From the NCBI GenBank assembly GCA_005793645.1, contig SXRG01000080.1:1-18149 (forward strand): a DNA stretch of 18,149 bases, given 5' to 3'. This stretch comes from Burkholderiales bacterium (lineage in GTDB: Bacteria > Pseudomonadota > Gammaproteobacteria > Burkholderiales > Thiobacillaceae). The notes under the pieces were generated by a model that was given only the letters and a program-made list of their open reading frames with translations, was not told the DNA's origin and did not search any database. Below are positions 7,546-14,882 of this stretch, one piece after another; position 1 is the first letter of the stretch, and the number at the start of each line of letters is the position of its first letter. The position numbers were made by a program, and so were the translations under genes.

Positions 7546-8517
7546 TTACAGCATTTTTTGCAGGCCGCGCATTTCAAATCGCAGCGAGCCGGTGGGGCAG
7601 GTATCGACGCACAGGCCGCAGCGGGTGCAGTCTGCGCCGATGTTGACATGGGTGTTGCTGGCGCGGCCCTTGATGACGCAGTCGAGTACATGCGGCACCA
7701 AGCACACCTTTCGGCAGTCGCCTTCGTGGAAACAGGTATCGAGGCTATAGCCGATCTGCAAGGGGGAAATGCTGCCCACGGCCCCATAGGTCAGGCCGAT
7801 GGGGCAGAAATAGCGGCACCAGGCCCGGCGCGAATACAGTATTTCGAACAGGAGCAGCAAGACGATCCAGGCCAATCCCAGGCCGGGGCCGTAGATCAGC
7901 GCCCGGGACAGGATGCCGGTGGGGGACAGGGTTTCGAATACGGTGTAGCCGCTCACGAATGCGAGGATGGCAAACAGCAGCCAGAGCACGCTGCGCATGC
8001 CGCGATGGAATGCATGATCGCGGATCTTCTTTTTCGAAACCAGATATAGATGCAGGTGCTCCGTCCATTCGGCAAGCAGGTGGTACGGACACACCCAGGA
8101 GCAGAATGCGCGCCCGCCCAGCGCGGCCCAGAGCAGGAAGATGGTGACCGTTCCGATGATGAGATTGATGGGGATGTGCTTGTGCGCCAACGCGACTTGC
8201 AGGGCGGCGTTGAGGTCGATCATGTGAAAGCCGAGAAAACGCGAGGCGGTGAGCGAACCTTCCAGTAACTGGATGTCGAGCCAGAAGGACAGCACGAACA
8301 ACAGGTTGGTCACGATGAGTACGGCCCAGCGGCGGTTACGCCATTTCGTTGAGCGGACGATATTGGCGCGGTGCGTCTTAAGCGTTTCGACACGATCGGG
8401 ATCCTCCCGCTTCATGCGGTGGAGGGTCTTTGCCTCGGGCTGTTGTTGTTCCGGCGTGGGCCTTTGTGGCACCAGACCCAAGAGCTGTCGCCAGGATTCG
8501 CTGAAACGGTTATGCAT
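7546..8517 (-). CDS. nosH: NosH (NapH-type) membrane iron-sulfur quinol dehydrogenase subunit
   Basis: A 323-residue membrane protein. The start at 8517 (MHNRFSESWRQLLG) overlaps the nosG stop by 8 nt and has a purine-rich GGGGTGGAAGG upstream; a longer start at 8580 would run through nosG. About four to five membrane segments alternate with two cytoplasmic CxxxCP motifs (CSWVCPYH and CRYFCPIG), as in NapH/MauN proteins. The C-terminus holds a ferredoxin-type cluster site CTRCGLCVDTCPTGSL and a second Cys-rich stretch (CFHEGDCRKVC). In Wolinella-type systems NosG and NosH form a menaquinol dehydrogenase that replaces NosR and sends electrons to periplasmic cytochromes. Order and neighbours match that system. 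Confidence 0.92.
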   Translation of the reverse strand: MHNRFSESWRQLLGLVPQRPTPEQQQPEAKTLHRMKREDPDRVETLKTHRANIVRSTKWRNRRWAVLIVTNLLFVLSFWLDIQLLEGSLTASRFLGFHMIDLNAALQVALAHKHIPINLIIGTVTIFLLWAALGGRAFCSWVCPYHLLAEWTEHLHLYLVSKKKIRDHAFHRGMRSVLWLLFAILAFVSGYTVFETLSPTGILSRALIYGPGLGLAWIVLLLLFEILYSRRAWCRYFCPIGLTYGAVGSISPLQIGYSLDTCFHEGDCRKVCLVPHVLDCVIKGRASNTHVNIGADCTRCGLCVDTCPTGSLRFEMRGLQKML

Positions 8518-9301
8518 CCTTCCACCCCTCGCGTGGCAGGATGGTGATGGCGGCCGGTTCGGTGGGGCAGGCCATTTCACACACGCCGCAGCCCAAGCAG
8601 GGTTCCAGCACTTCGGGGGTCATGCCTCCGGCGGCCAGTGGTACGAGCCGAATGGCTCCTTCGATCGGACAGGTGCGTACACAGAGGTCGCAAATCTCGG
8701 TCTCAAAGGCGTGGTCGTTGAGTGGGATGGGCTTCCAGCGATCGACCGACATGAATCGCATCTTTCCGGTGAAACCGGCCTCCCGCGCAGGCCCCTTGTG
8801 ACCCTTGCCCTGACGCGCGAGACACAGATCCGGGCGGGTGAGCCGGGCCACACCCATGCGTTCTTTGAGATTGAGGGTGGGTTCTGGATCCTGTTTCTTG
8901 GCCAGCAGGACGGGTGCGTGAGCGACGGGCATGCCGACACGGGTTTCGAGGTCGGTGGGCTTGTGATAGGTGAGCGCGCCCGTTGGACAGGCGAGGATGC
9001 ATTGCACGGCATCACAGGAGAAATCGCAGGCCTGAGTGCGGGCGTCGATATAGGGCGCGCCGATGCCGTAGCCGTCGCCGAGGTCGGCGAGTTGGAGGGC
9101 TGACACCGGACAGACCTGCACGCATTGGCCGCATTTGATGCATGCGGACAGGTAATCCTGTTCTTCCAGCGCGCCGGGTGGACGCAGACGGCGGGCGGAT
9201 GCCGCCGGGGTGGGCAGCCAGGCCACGCCAGTCAGCGCTAGCAATGCCGCCAGGCCCAGGCCAGAGCGGATGAAAAGTCTGCGTTCGGTCTCTTTAGCCA
9301 T
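8510..9301 (-). CDS. nosG: NosG (NapG-type) periplasmic ferredoxin-like protein
   Basis: A 263-residue protein with four [4Fe-4S] sites: CIKCGQCVQVCP, CDFSCDAVQCILACP, CDLCVRTCP and CLGCGVCEMACP. The N-terminus ERRLFIRSGLGLAALLALTGVAWLP is a twin-arginine-like signal (RR-x-F) with a hydrophobic core, fitting Tat export of a folded iron-sulfur protein. In the NapG/NosG family this subunit accepts electrons from the membrane partner NosH at the periplasmic face. The start overlaps the nosD stop by 8 nt and the stop overlaps the nosH start by 8 nt, so the three genes are tightly coupled. NapG of periplasmic nitrate reductase is the main alternative, but no nap gene is in view and the context is nos. 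Confidence 0.92.
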   Translation of the reverse strand: MAKETERRLFIRSGLGLAALLALTGVAWLPTPAASARRLRPPGALEEQDYLSACIKCGQCVQVCPVSALQLADLGDGYGIGAPYIDARTQACDFSCDAVQCILACPTGALTYHKPTDLETRVGMPVAHAPVLLAKKQDPEPTLNLKERMGVARLTRPDLCLARQGKGHKGPAREAGFTGKMRFMSVDRWKPIPLNDHAFETEICDLCVRTCPIEGAIRLVPLAAGGMTPEVLEPCLGCGVCEMACPTEPAAITILPREGWKDA

Positions 9302-10634
9302 GGCGATTACTCACGCGGGGGCGCTCATCGCGTAGGATCAGATCGGGCTCGGAAAAGGGTGCCAGCCGTTCGAGAAAGTCGAGTAGTTCCAAGGCTGGAG
9401 TGGCGCGGAAGAATTGGGTGATTGGGGTGTCCATCCAGATGCGGTCGGCATAGGCATATTGCGCGTGTGGGGTGTCTCCGCGCCCGTCACCATCGCGGTC
9501 GAAACCTTGATAGTCGTCCCAGCGATTGCCCGACCAGGTATTTTGCTGCGCGGTGCCGCCCCCGTTGACGGCCACTTGGGTGATGTTACCTACGAAGTGG
9601 TTGTTGACGACGACATTGCCATCCCGTTCGCTGTTAAACAGAAGACCGATGCCGTTGTAGGCCAAGCGGTTACCACGCATCCAGATCTGGGTGTCGGGTT
9701 GGAAGGGCGACAGATCCGAGGCGATGCCGATCGCGCAATAGAGGATCTGGTTGTTTTCAAGAATGGAGTCGCTGGCCTCCTTGAAGCCGATCCCCATGCC
9801 GGTTGCGCCGGTTGCGTGGGAGACCAGGTTGTTGCGGATGATGACCCCATCCGTGTACATCACATAGATACCGACGGCGTTGTTGGTGAAGCGGTTGCCT
9901 TCGACCAGATTGTGCTGCGCGAACATGAAGTGGATCGAGTAGCGGCTACCGGTGCTGGTGTTGTTGCGTAGGGTGTTGTGGTTTGAATACCAGATCACAA
10001 TATCGCGGGAGTCCTTGATCTGGTTGCCCTCAATCAGATTGCGCAGGCTGTACCAGAGGCGGAGGGCGTCGCCGCGCACGCCGAGATCCACTGGCTTGGA
10101 GGTGATGCGGTTGTTGCGCACGATGTTGTCGTTGGCCTGACGCAGGTCGATGCCGAACAGACTGTTGTCGATGATCAGGCTTTCGACGGTATTGCCGTGG
10201 CCGCGAATCTCCAGCGCAGCGTCCTCCATGTCATGCGAGTCTCCGGAGCCGGTGAGATGCAGGCCGCGCAATACGGCACCCTCGGCCTCGATGCGGAACA
10301 CCACGCCTTTGTCGCCAGCATCGATCGTGACCTTGCCATCGCCTTCGATGGTCAGTGGCTTTGTCAGCAATACCGGGCCGGCGTAACGGCCTGGCGGGGG
10401 CCGCAGTACCGAGCCGGCGGGCGCGGCATCAACTAACTCTTGGAACGGCTTGAGCCCGTGGATACGCTTGTCACGCATGTACAGCGGATAGACAGGCCGT
10501 TCTGCATCCACCGTGTTGCGCACGACGCCCATGCCGCTGAAATCCTGCACGGCGTCCTCGGCTTCGTTGTAGCCAGAGGAAGGTGCTGCTGTCAGGGCTA
10601 GGCCCAATAGAAGCAGGATACGCGGAAGCCGCAT
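9294..10634 (-). CDS. nosD: NosD, periplasmic beta-helix CuZ maturation protein
   Basis: A 446-residue exported protein with signal MRLPRILLLLGLALTAAPSSG, a pre-domain of about 50 residues absent from the second copy (YPLYMRDKRIHGL), then a parallel beta-helix of roughly a dozen turns with Asn ladders (NIVRNNRI, NLIEGNQI, NTLRNNTS, NLVEGNRF). The C-terminal WDDYQGFDRDGDGRGD and ELLDFLERLAPFS blocks are shared with the paralogue 4.5 kb away. NosD interacts with NosF/NosY and takes part in building the CuZ cluster of NosZ. It lies 5 nt after nosB and overlaps nosG by 8 nt. Being in the standard clade II position, this is probably the orthologue serving NosZ. Confidence 0.94.
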   Translation of the reverse strand: MRLPRILLLLGLALTAAPSSGYNEAEDAVQDFSGMGVVRNTVDAERPVYPLYMRDKRIHGLKPFQELVDAAPAGSVLRPPPGRYAGPVLLTKPLTIEGDGKVTIDAGDKGVVFRIEAEGAVLRGLHLTGSGDSHDMEDAALEIRGHGNTVESLIIDNSLFGIDLRQANDNIVRNNRITSKPVDLGVRGDALRLWYSLRNLIEGNQIKDSRDIVIWYSNHNTLRNNTSTGSRYSIHFMFAQHNLVEGNRFTNNAVGIYVMYTDGVIIRNNLVSHATGATGMGIGFKEASDSILENNQILYCAIGIASDLSPFQPDTQIWMRGNRLAYNGIGLLFNSERDGNVVVNNHFVGNITQVAVNGGGTAQQNTWSGNRWDDYQGFDRDGDGRGDTPHAQYAYADRIWMDTPITQFFRATPALELLDFLERLAPFSEPDLILRDERPRVSNRHG

Positions 10635-10639
10635 GGAGT

Positions 10640-11596
10640 TTATTTGCCTTGGTTAAGTTCTTTGCGGCGCAACAGCGTGGCCACGATTAACAGGCCGGAG
10701 AGGGCCAACAACAGGGCATAGCCGAGGTAGGGATAGGAATAGGTGGAGAACTGCGCTACCTGGCCTTCGCCAAACACGGTGGGCATAAAGGGCTTGACGG
10801 TAAAGGCGCCCCACGGGTGCAAGTTATGGCCGAAGAACCACAACCAGCCCGCATATTCGAGGATGAAAAAGACGGGGAGCAAGGCCGGTACGAGGGCTAA
10901 CAGGAGGGAAAACTTGCGCCACTTCCAGCAGCCGGCAAATACGATCAACATGGCGGCCACCAGCCCGCCCATCACGATATGCATCGCCAGGTGCAGATTG
11001 GCGCTCCAGCGGGCGATGACCTCGGGTTCATTGAAAAAAGTGGCTGTGGCCTCGGCATAAGTGGCCATATAGGCATCGAGGGCGCCGGCGCCCAGCATCT
11101 GGCCGTACATCCAGGCGGTCACAGCCGTAAAACCTACGCCCAGGATTTGTTGTTGACGCTTGTGATTGTGTGCGGCAAAGGCCAGTAGCATGACGCCGAG
11201 GAAGGCCATGATGTACTTGGACAGCTCCTTTTCCACTGGGCCACCCGACGCGATTGGATACATGCCCACATAGTGGTTGATGGTATTCATTTCGTGTACG
11301 CAGTCGAGTTGTTGGGCTTGGTCCTTCTGGTTACGCTCGGCGGCCTCGTTTTCGCTGCCCAGGTCGCCCTGATAGACATCGCTCTTTTTAATGACGGCAT
11401 TGGTGCAGCCGTTCTTGACGCCGTCAAAGTGAAAGTGGATGCGAATTCCGTCTGGAAAAGCGTCGGGTGGGTAGTTGGGTGCGGTTAGCGAGACCCACCA
11501 AATGGGCGTGAAATAGGCCGCCACAAGCAACAAGAGTGACAGTAGAGCAAATCGACTGGATTTGTCATGAGTAAAATCTTGTATCAGTCTGGACAT
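10640..11596 (-). CDS. nosB: NosB-like polytopic membrane protein
   Basis: A 318-residue inner-membrane protein with about six hydrophobic segments (near residues 19-39, 128-146, 153-171, 206-226, 232-250 and 289-310) and a large non-membrane loop (about 40-125) carrying two Cys and the HEMNTINHYVGMYP block. A second His pair lies in HLAMHIVMGG. No catalytic domain is recognised. Its position between nosZ and nosD matches nosB of clade II clusters such as Wolinella succinogenes, where the gene is a marker of the atypical system and its function is unknown. The start at 11596 has only a weak AGGT ribosome site. The 120-nt gap before it holds a strong hairpin. Confidence 0.82.
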   Translation of the reverse strand: MSRLIQDFTHDKSSRFALLSLLLLVAAYFTPIWWVSLTAPNYPPDAFPDGIRIHFHFDGVKNGCTNAVIKKSDVYQGDLGSENEAAERNQKDQAQQLDCVHEMNTINHYVGMYPIASGGPVEKELSKYIMAFLGVMLLAFAAHNHKRQQQILGVGFTAVTAWMYGQMLGAGALDAYMATYAEATATFFNEPEVIARWSANLHLAMHIVMGGLVAAMLIVFAGCWKWRKFSLLLALVPALLPVFFILEYAGWLWFFGHNLHPWGAFTVKPFMPTVFGEGQVAQFSTYSYPYLGYALLLALSGLLIVATLLRRKELNQGK

Positions 11597-11678
11597 GGTG
11601 AGTACCTGTTGAATGCCAATTCGCTGAAGGTGCTATTTTCGCGCAGGGAGGTAGTGCATGATCAGGAAATCGGGATCC

Positions 11679-11705
11679 TGGCAGGTCGCCATAGGCGACC
11701 TGCCA
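11679..11705 (-). other. Strong hairpin in the cytochrome-nosB intergenic region
   Basis: Two perfect 12-nt arms (TGGCAGGTCGCC and GGCGACCTGCCA) around an ATA loop lie 11 nt downstream of the cytochrome stop. Read on the - strand there is no T tract after the stem, so it is not a classical terminator. It may protect the upstream cytochrome mRNA from 3' decay or act as a partial terminator or processing point, giving more cytochrome than NosB and downstream proteins. Confidence 0.75.
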
Positions 11706-11716
11706 TTCGTTCGATT

Positions 11717-12355
11717 TTATTTCTTGGGTTTGAGGCGTGACATATAGTCCGCTACAGCCTCAATGTCGGCCCTAGAGTAGGCCTTGATGACCTTCATCAT
11801 ATCCTTGTCGGCGTTTTTGCGTTTGTTTTCCCTCATCTCGTCCATCTGCCGTAGGGTGTATTCATAGTGTTGTGCGGTGAGTAACGGCACGAACTTGGAG
11901 GCATCGCCTACGCCGTTGTCCTTGTGGCAGGACTGGCAATCCTTCTTGTACAACTCGGCCCCACGCTTCAGGTCTTTTCCAGGGCCCTTGCCGTTGTTGG
12001 TTTTGAGCTTGAGGCGGGCCATGTAGGCTGCGCTGTCGGCGATGTCCTGCGGCTCCATGCCCTGAGCGAAGGGGTACATGGTGGGATTGTCACGGTGGCC
12101 GGTGCGGATGTCGATCATCTGCTTGACCAAGACCTTCTCATGTTGGCCGGCGACAACGGGCAGGGAGCCATCCGGGCGGCCCATGCCATCGGGCAGGTGA
12201 CAGGCCGAGCAGACCTCATAGACCTCTTCACCATTTTTGGCGTTGCCCTTGAGTTTGAGGATTTCATCGGTGGAGGCTGAGGCGCCTGGGCGAGCGGCGA
12301 AGGCTGATCCGGCGGCGAGGCTAAGAATCAGAAACAGGCCAGGATGGAACTTCAT
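11717..12355 (-). CDS. Dihaem c-type cytochrome (c4-like), probable electron donor to NosZ
   Basis: A 212-residue exported cytochrome with a Sec signal (MKFHPGLFLILSLAAGSAFA) and two haem c sites, CSACH (49-53) and CQSCH (140-144), each starting a domain of about 90 residues. Met residues in MYPFAQGM and later ones are candidate sixth ligands. The two-domain plan resembles cytochrome c4. It probably shuttles electrons from NosG/NosH to the CuA centre of NosZ in the periplasm, the role filled by NosC1 and NosC2 in Wolinella. An AAAGGAG ribosome site lies 9 nt before the ATG. It begins a transcription unit separated from nosZ by a terminator and has its own FNR-type promoter. Confidence 0.9.
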   Translation of the reverse strand: MKFHPGLFLILSLAAGSAFAARPGASASTDEILKLKGNAKNGEEVYEVCSACHLPDGMGRPDGSLPVVAGQHEKVLVKQMIDIRTGHRDNPTMYPFAQGMEPQDIADSAAYMARLKLKTNNGKGPGKDLKRGAELYKKDCQSCHKDNGVGDASKFVPLLTAQHYEYTLRQMDEMRENKRKNADKDMMKVIKAYSRADIEAVADYMSRLKPKK

Positions 12356-12398
12356 GGTGAAACTCCTTTGGAGAGTGGAACAGGGTCGTGTGAACAGT

Positions 12399-12422
12399 AT
12401 GCATTAGATGTTGCTAATGCAT
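12399..12422. promoter_or_regulatory. 9-bp inverted repeat overlapping the cytochrome promoter -10
   Basis: Arms ATGCATTAG and CTAATGCAT flank a 6-nt spacer ATGTTG. The left arm overlaps the predicted -10 hexamer of the cytochrome promoter (12403-12408), so it could be an operator for a dimeric repressor or a leader hairpin. Confidence 0.6.
12403..12408 (-). promoter_or_regulatory. Predicted -10 hexamer TCTAAT for the dihaem cytochrome gene
   Basis: Read on the - strand this is TCTAAT. It predicts a start near 12396, exactly 41.5 bp from the centre of the FNR-type box at 12431-12444, as in class II FNR promoters. No -35 is needed in such promoters. The leader would be about 40 nt. Confidence 0.6.
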
Positions 12423-12430
12423 TTCAGGCA

Positions 12431-12444
12431 TTGACCTATGTCAA
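12431..12444 (-). promoter_or_regulatory. FNR/DNR-type box upstream of the dihaem cytochrome operon
   Basis: TTGAC-CTAT-GTCAA is a perfect 5-4-5 palindrome close to the consensus TTGAT-N4-ATCAA. It lies 76 nt upstream of the cytochrome ATG and directly beyond the nosZ terminator. It suggests induction under low oxygen (FNR/ANR) or by nitric oxide (DNR/NNR); the two cannot be told apart from sequence. Confidence 0.75.
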
Positions 12445-12446
12445 TT

Positions 12447-12472
12447 AAAAAAGGGGGCTTGCGCCCCCTTTT
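12447..12472 (-). terminator. Rho-independent terminator downstream of nosZ
   Basis: Stem GGGGGC/GCCCCC with a TTGC loop, flanked by A runs and T runs that extend the pairing. Read on the - strand it ends in T6. It lies about 28 nt after the nosZ stop and separates nosZ from the following cytochrome operon; readthrough is possible. Confidence 0.88.
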
Positions 12473-12499
12473 CGTTGGGTGCTAACACATCGTGCCAGG

Positions 12500-14800
12500 T
12501 TATTTTTTGACCTTCTTGGCGCCATTTTGCTCCAGGTAGGTCTTGGCGCGCAGGCCGAGGTCTGCGGTCTTGACCTGATACTGCCACCACTGGCCGGCCC
12601 ACAATGTGGCGTTGTTCCAGTCGCCGGCCTTTACAGCGACATCCATCTTGGCTTTCACACCATCGATCTTGCCCGCTTGGTCAAAGGCGTCCTCAACCAT
12701 CGCCACGACATCCGGGAAGTCCTTGTAGTTGACGCTGGTGATGTAGGCCACAACCGAGTCGATCACCGCCTGGGTTTCGATGTTGGTCTTGTACTGCTTG
12801 TCGAAGTCGACCTTGGTGTAGGTGGTTCCGGCCTTGCCAGCTACGCCACTGTCCTTGTAGCCCTTCGGCTTGACCAGCAGGTAACCCTGCATTTCCAGGT
12901 GCAACGCTGAGCAGAACTCGGTGCAATAGTAGGGATACACGCCCGGACGGTCAGCCTTGAACTTCACTGAAACGGTTTTTCCCGGTTCAACCGACGCGTG
13001 GACATTGTAGCCACCGACTGTGAAGCCATGGGTTTCATCCTGGGCCCGTTCGAGGTTGGTCAGATGAATGGTGACCTCGTCGCCGACCTCAACATTGTCG
13101 ATGATCTCGGGGACGATATGCGAACGGATCAGGGTGCCGAACACCTCGACCTTGTTGCCTTTCTTTACCGTCTTCTCGCCACCGGCTTTCACAGCACCCG
13201 GGTGCGGCGAGTCGCTGCGGCTGTCGGTGCCCAGTTTGTAGCGAATGCCCGGTTTCAGGCTATCAGCATCAATGGCAACGGCATAGTGCGGCTCACCCAG
13301 CGGCAGCGGCATGTCGTAGATCAAGTGCATCTTGTCGTTGCTGATATCGATCAACTGGTGGTTCTGCGGGTGCAGCGGGCCTACCGGGTTGAAACGGTCG
13401 ATGGCCAGCTTGTTCAGCGCAACCAGATACTTGCCCTTGGGCGAGTTGGAGTCGCCTTCCATCGTCATCAGGTGGCCGATGTTGTAGTGCACGCTAATCT
13501 TGTCCAGAACCTTGCCGGAGCAGAAGTCCCATCTAGCGACTTGCGAGTCCACATAAAGTGAGGTGTAGGCTACGCATTTCTTGCTGTCGAATTGCGTGTG
13601 CAGCGGGCCGAGGCCGAGTTGCACCTGCTTATCGAGCGCATCCTTCATGGCGATGATTGGAATGCCATACGGATCCTTGCCTTCGAACTTGCCGGCTTTG
13701 ATGGCGGCCTGGATCTTGTCGAAGCTATACACGGACACATGGGTGTCGAGTTTGCCGGCGACGATGATCTTGGTGCCGTCCGGGGTCACATCCACGCCGT
13801 GCGGACTCTTCGGCTCGGGGATAAGGAACAGAATGCCTTCTTTGACGGCGACATCCATCGGGATGATCTTGTGACCGTTGATGGTCTTGGCCTTACCGGC
13901 GGCGACGATCTGCTCGGCTTTTTTCCAGTTCATGACATGCAGATAGTCGGTGTCACGGGCAGAACAGCCGGCTTCAAAGGGCGGGCGGCCACGCTCAATA
14001 CCGCCGACATAGCGCTCGGAGCAGAACGAGTTGACAAAGGACCAACCGTTGGACGGGCCCTTGCCGGCATCGACCAGATCCTGGCTATACGGGGGAAGCT
14101 CCATTGAGAAGGAGGCCTTGGGGTCGATGCGCCCCTTCTTGCGGTCAAATTTCCAGTAGGTCATGCCGCCGCGATATTCGTCGTTGAACCTTTCTAGCGG
14201 CACATATTTATTGGGTTCCAAGGGGGCGGCGTACTGAGTGGCCTCCATCACATATTCCGTGTTGGGGGTGACGAAGGCACCGCCGTGTTCGGATTTGAAA
14301 AGCGGATTGGCGACAATCTGTTTGGTTTCGAAGTCGCGCAGGTCGATCACGGCGATGCGTGGGTTGGCCTTGTCGTTGATGAACAGGAACTGGCCGTCAT
14401 ACTTGCCTTCGGTTTCGGAGATCGCTGGGTGGTGCGAGTCGCCCCAAAGGATGGGTTCTTTGGCGTTGGGCGGTTGACCGTCACGGAGAATTTTTCTGGA
14501 TTCTTCGTCGTAGCCATAGCCCTGCCACGGCTCCGGTGTGAATACGCCGATGTATTTGAGGATGCGCATGGATGGGATGCCGTATACGATCACCTGGCCG
14601 GCATGGCCACCCGAACTGAAGGCGAGGTATTCATCGCGCTTGCCAGTGGGCACATAGGTTTTTGCGGCGGCGAGTAGGTCTTGTTGCGACAGGCCGCGCC
14701 GCTTTAGGACATCTTTTAGATCTTCACTTGCCCAGCCCGGGCTGGACATGCCCAAGCCAACGGCGATTAGCAGCGTAAGGCGTTTGATGCGAATACTCAT
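12500..14800 (-). CDS. nosZ: NosZ, nitrous oxide reductase, clade II (Sec-dependent) type
   Basis: A 766-residue periplasmic copper enzyme that reduces N2O to N2. The start is the ATG at 14800, with GGAGG 7 nt upstream; an extended reading to 14896 would run through regulatory boxes. The signal MSIRIKRLTLLIAVGLGMSSPGWA lacks RR, so export is Sec-type as in clade II. The beta-propeller holds seven candidate CuZ histidines: H66, H123 and H124 (GDSHHPAISETEGKYDG), H172, H334 (SPHGVDVTPDG), H401 (GPLHTQFD) and H443 or H505. The cupredoxin domain has a complete CuA site: H591, C626-x3-C630-x3-H634-x2-M637 with E628 between the Cys. About 125 residues follow CuA without any CxxCH, unlike Wolinella, where a haem domain is fused. 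Identification is secure. Confidence 0.97.
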   Translation of the reverse strand: MSIRIKRLTLLIAVGLGMSSPGWASEDLKDVLKRRGLSQQDLLAAAKTYVPTGKRDEYLAFSSGGHAGQVIVYGIPSMRILKYIGVFTPEPWQGYGYDEESRKILRDGQPPNAKEPILWGDSHHPAISETEGKYDGQFLFINDKANPRIAVIDLRDFETKQIVANPLFKSEHGGAFVTPNTEYVMEATQYAAPLEPNKYVPLERFNDEYRGGMTYWKFDRKKGRIDPKASFSMELPPYSQDLVDAGKGPSNGWSFVNSFCSERYVGGIERGRPPFEAGCSARDTDYLHVMNWKKAEQIVAAGKAKTINGHKIIPMDVAVKEGILFLIPEPKSPHGVDVTPDGTKIIVAGKLDTHVSVYSFDKIQAAIKAGKFEGKDPYGIPIIAMKDALDKQVQLGLGPLHTQFDSKKCVAYTSLYVDSQVARWDFCSGKVLDKISVHYNIGHLMTMEGDSNSPKGKYLVALNKLAIDRFNPVGPLHPQNHQLIDISNDKMHLIYDMPLPLGEPHYAVAIDADSLKPGIRYKLGTDSRSDSPHPGAVKAGGEKTVKKGNKVEVFGTLIRSHIVPEIIDNVEVGDEVTIHLTNLERAQDETHGFTVGGYNVHASVEPGKTVSVKFKADRPGVYPYYCTEFCSALHLEMQGYLLVKPKGYKDSGVAGKAGTTYTKVDFDKQYKTNIETQAVIDSVVAYITSVNYKDFPDVVAMVEDAFDQAGKIDGVKAKMDVAVKAGDWNNATLWAGQWWQYQVKTADLGLRAKTYLEQNGAKKVKK

Positions 14801-14837
14801 GGTAAGCCTCCAGTCAAAATAACAAATCACAAAAGGT

Positions 14838-14852
14838 GCGACAAACTGTCGC
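14838..14852. promoter_or_regulatory. RegA/PrrA-like inverted repeat upstream of nosZ
   Basis: GCGAC-AAACT-GTCGC fits the GCGNC-N5-GNCGC pattern described for RegA/PrrA-type regulators. It lies 38-52 nt upstream of the nosZ ATG, next to the proximal FNR-type box. A 19-bp window here (14835-14853) matches 16 of 19 bases with a site upstream of the RegB-like kinase gene. It could also form a 5' leader hairpin. Confidence 0.55.
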
Positions 14853-14855
14853 ATG

Positions 14856-14869
14856 TTGACTTGGGTCAA
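14856..14869 (-). promoter_or_regulatory. Proximal FNR/DNR-type box of nosZ
   Basis: TTGAC-TTGG-GTCAA, a perfect 5-4-5 palindrome centred 62.5 bp upstream of the nosZ ATG. If it acts from about -41.5 the start would be near 14821; only a weak -10 (TGTGAT-like) is seen there. Confidence 0.72.
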
Positions 14870-14882
14870 GATAGATGGTGAA

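Noticed and set aside
7524..7787. Upstream extension of nosF by 88 residues
   Set aside because: It overlaps the end of nosH and has no ABC domain similarity; MIELKQLSKQF is a standard ABC start.
8249..9103. 284-codon + strand frame opposite nosG
   Set aside because: It is antisense to four intact iron-sulfur motifs; its sequence shows no family traits.
12699..12885. Fused cytochrome c domain at the NosZ C-terminus, as in Wolinella
   Set aside because: There is no CxxCH after the CuA site in the NosZ reading frame.
12998..13561. 187-codon + strand frame opposite nosZ
   Set aside because: It is a shadow of the conserved nosZ coding sequence.
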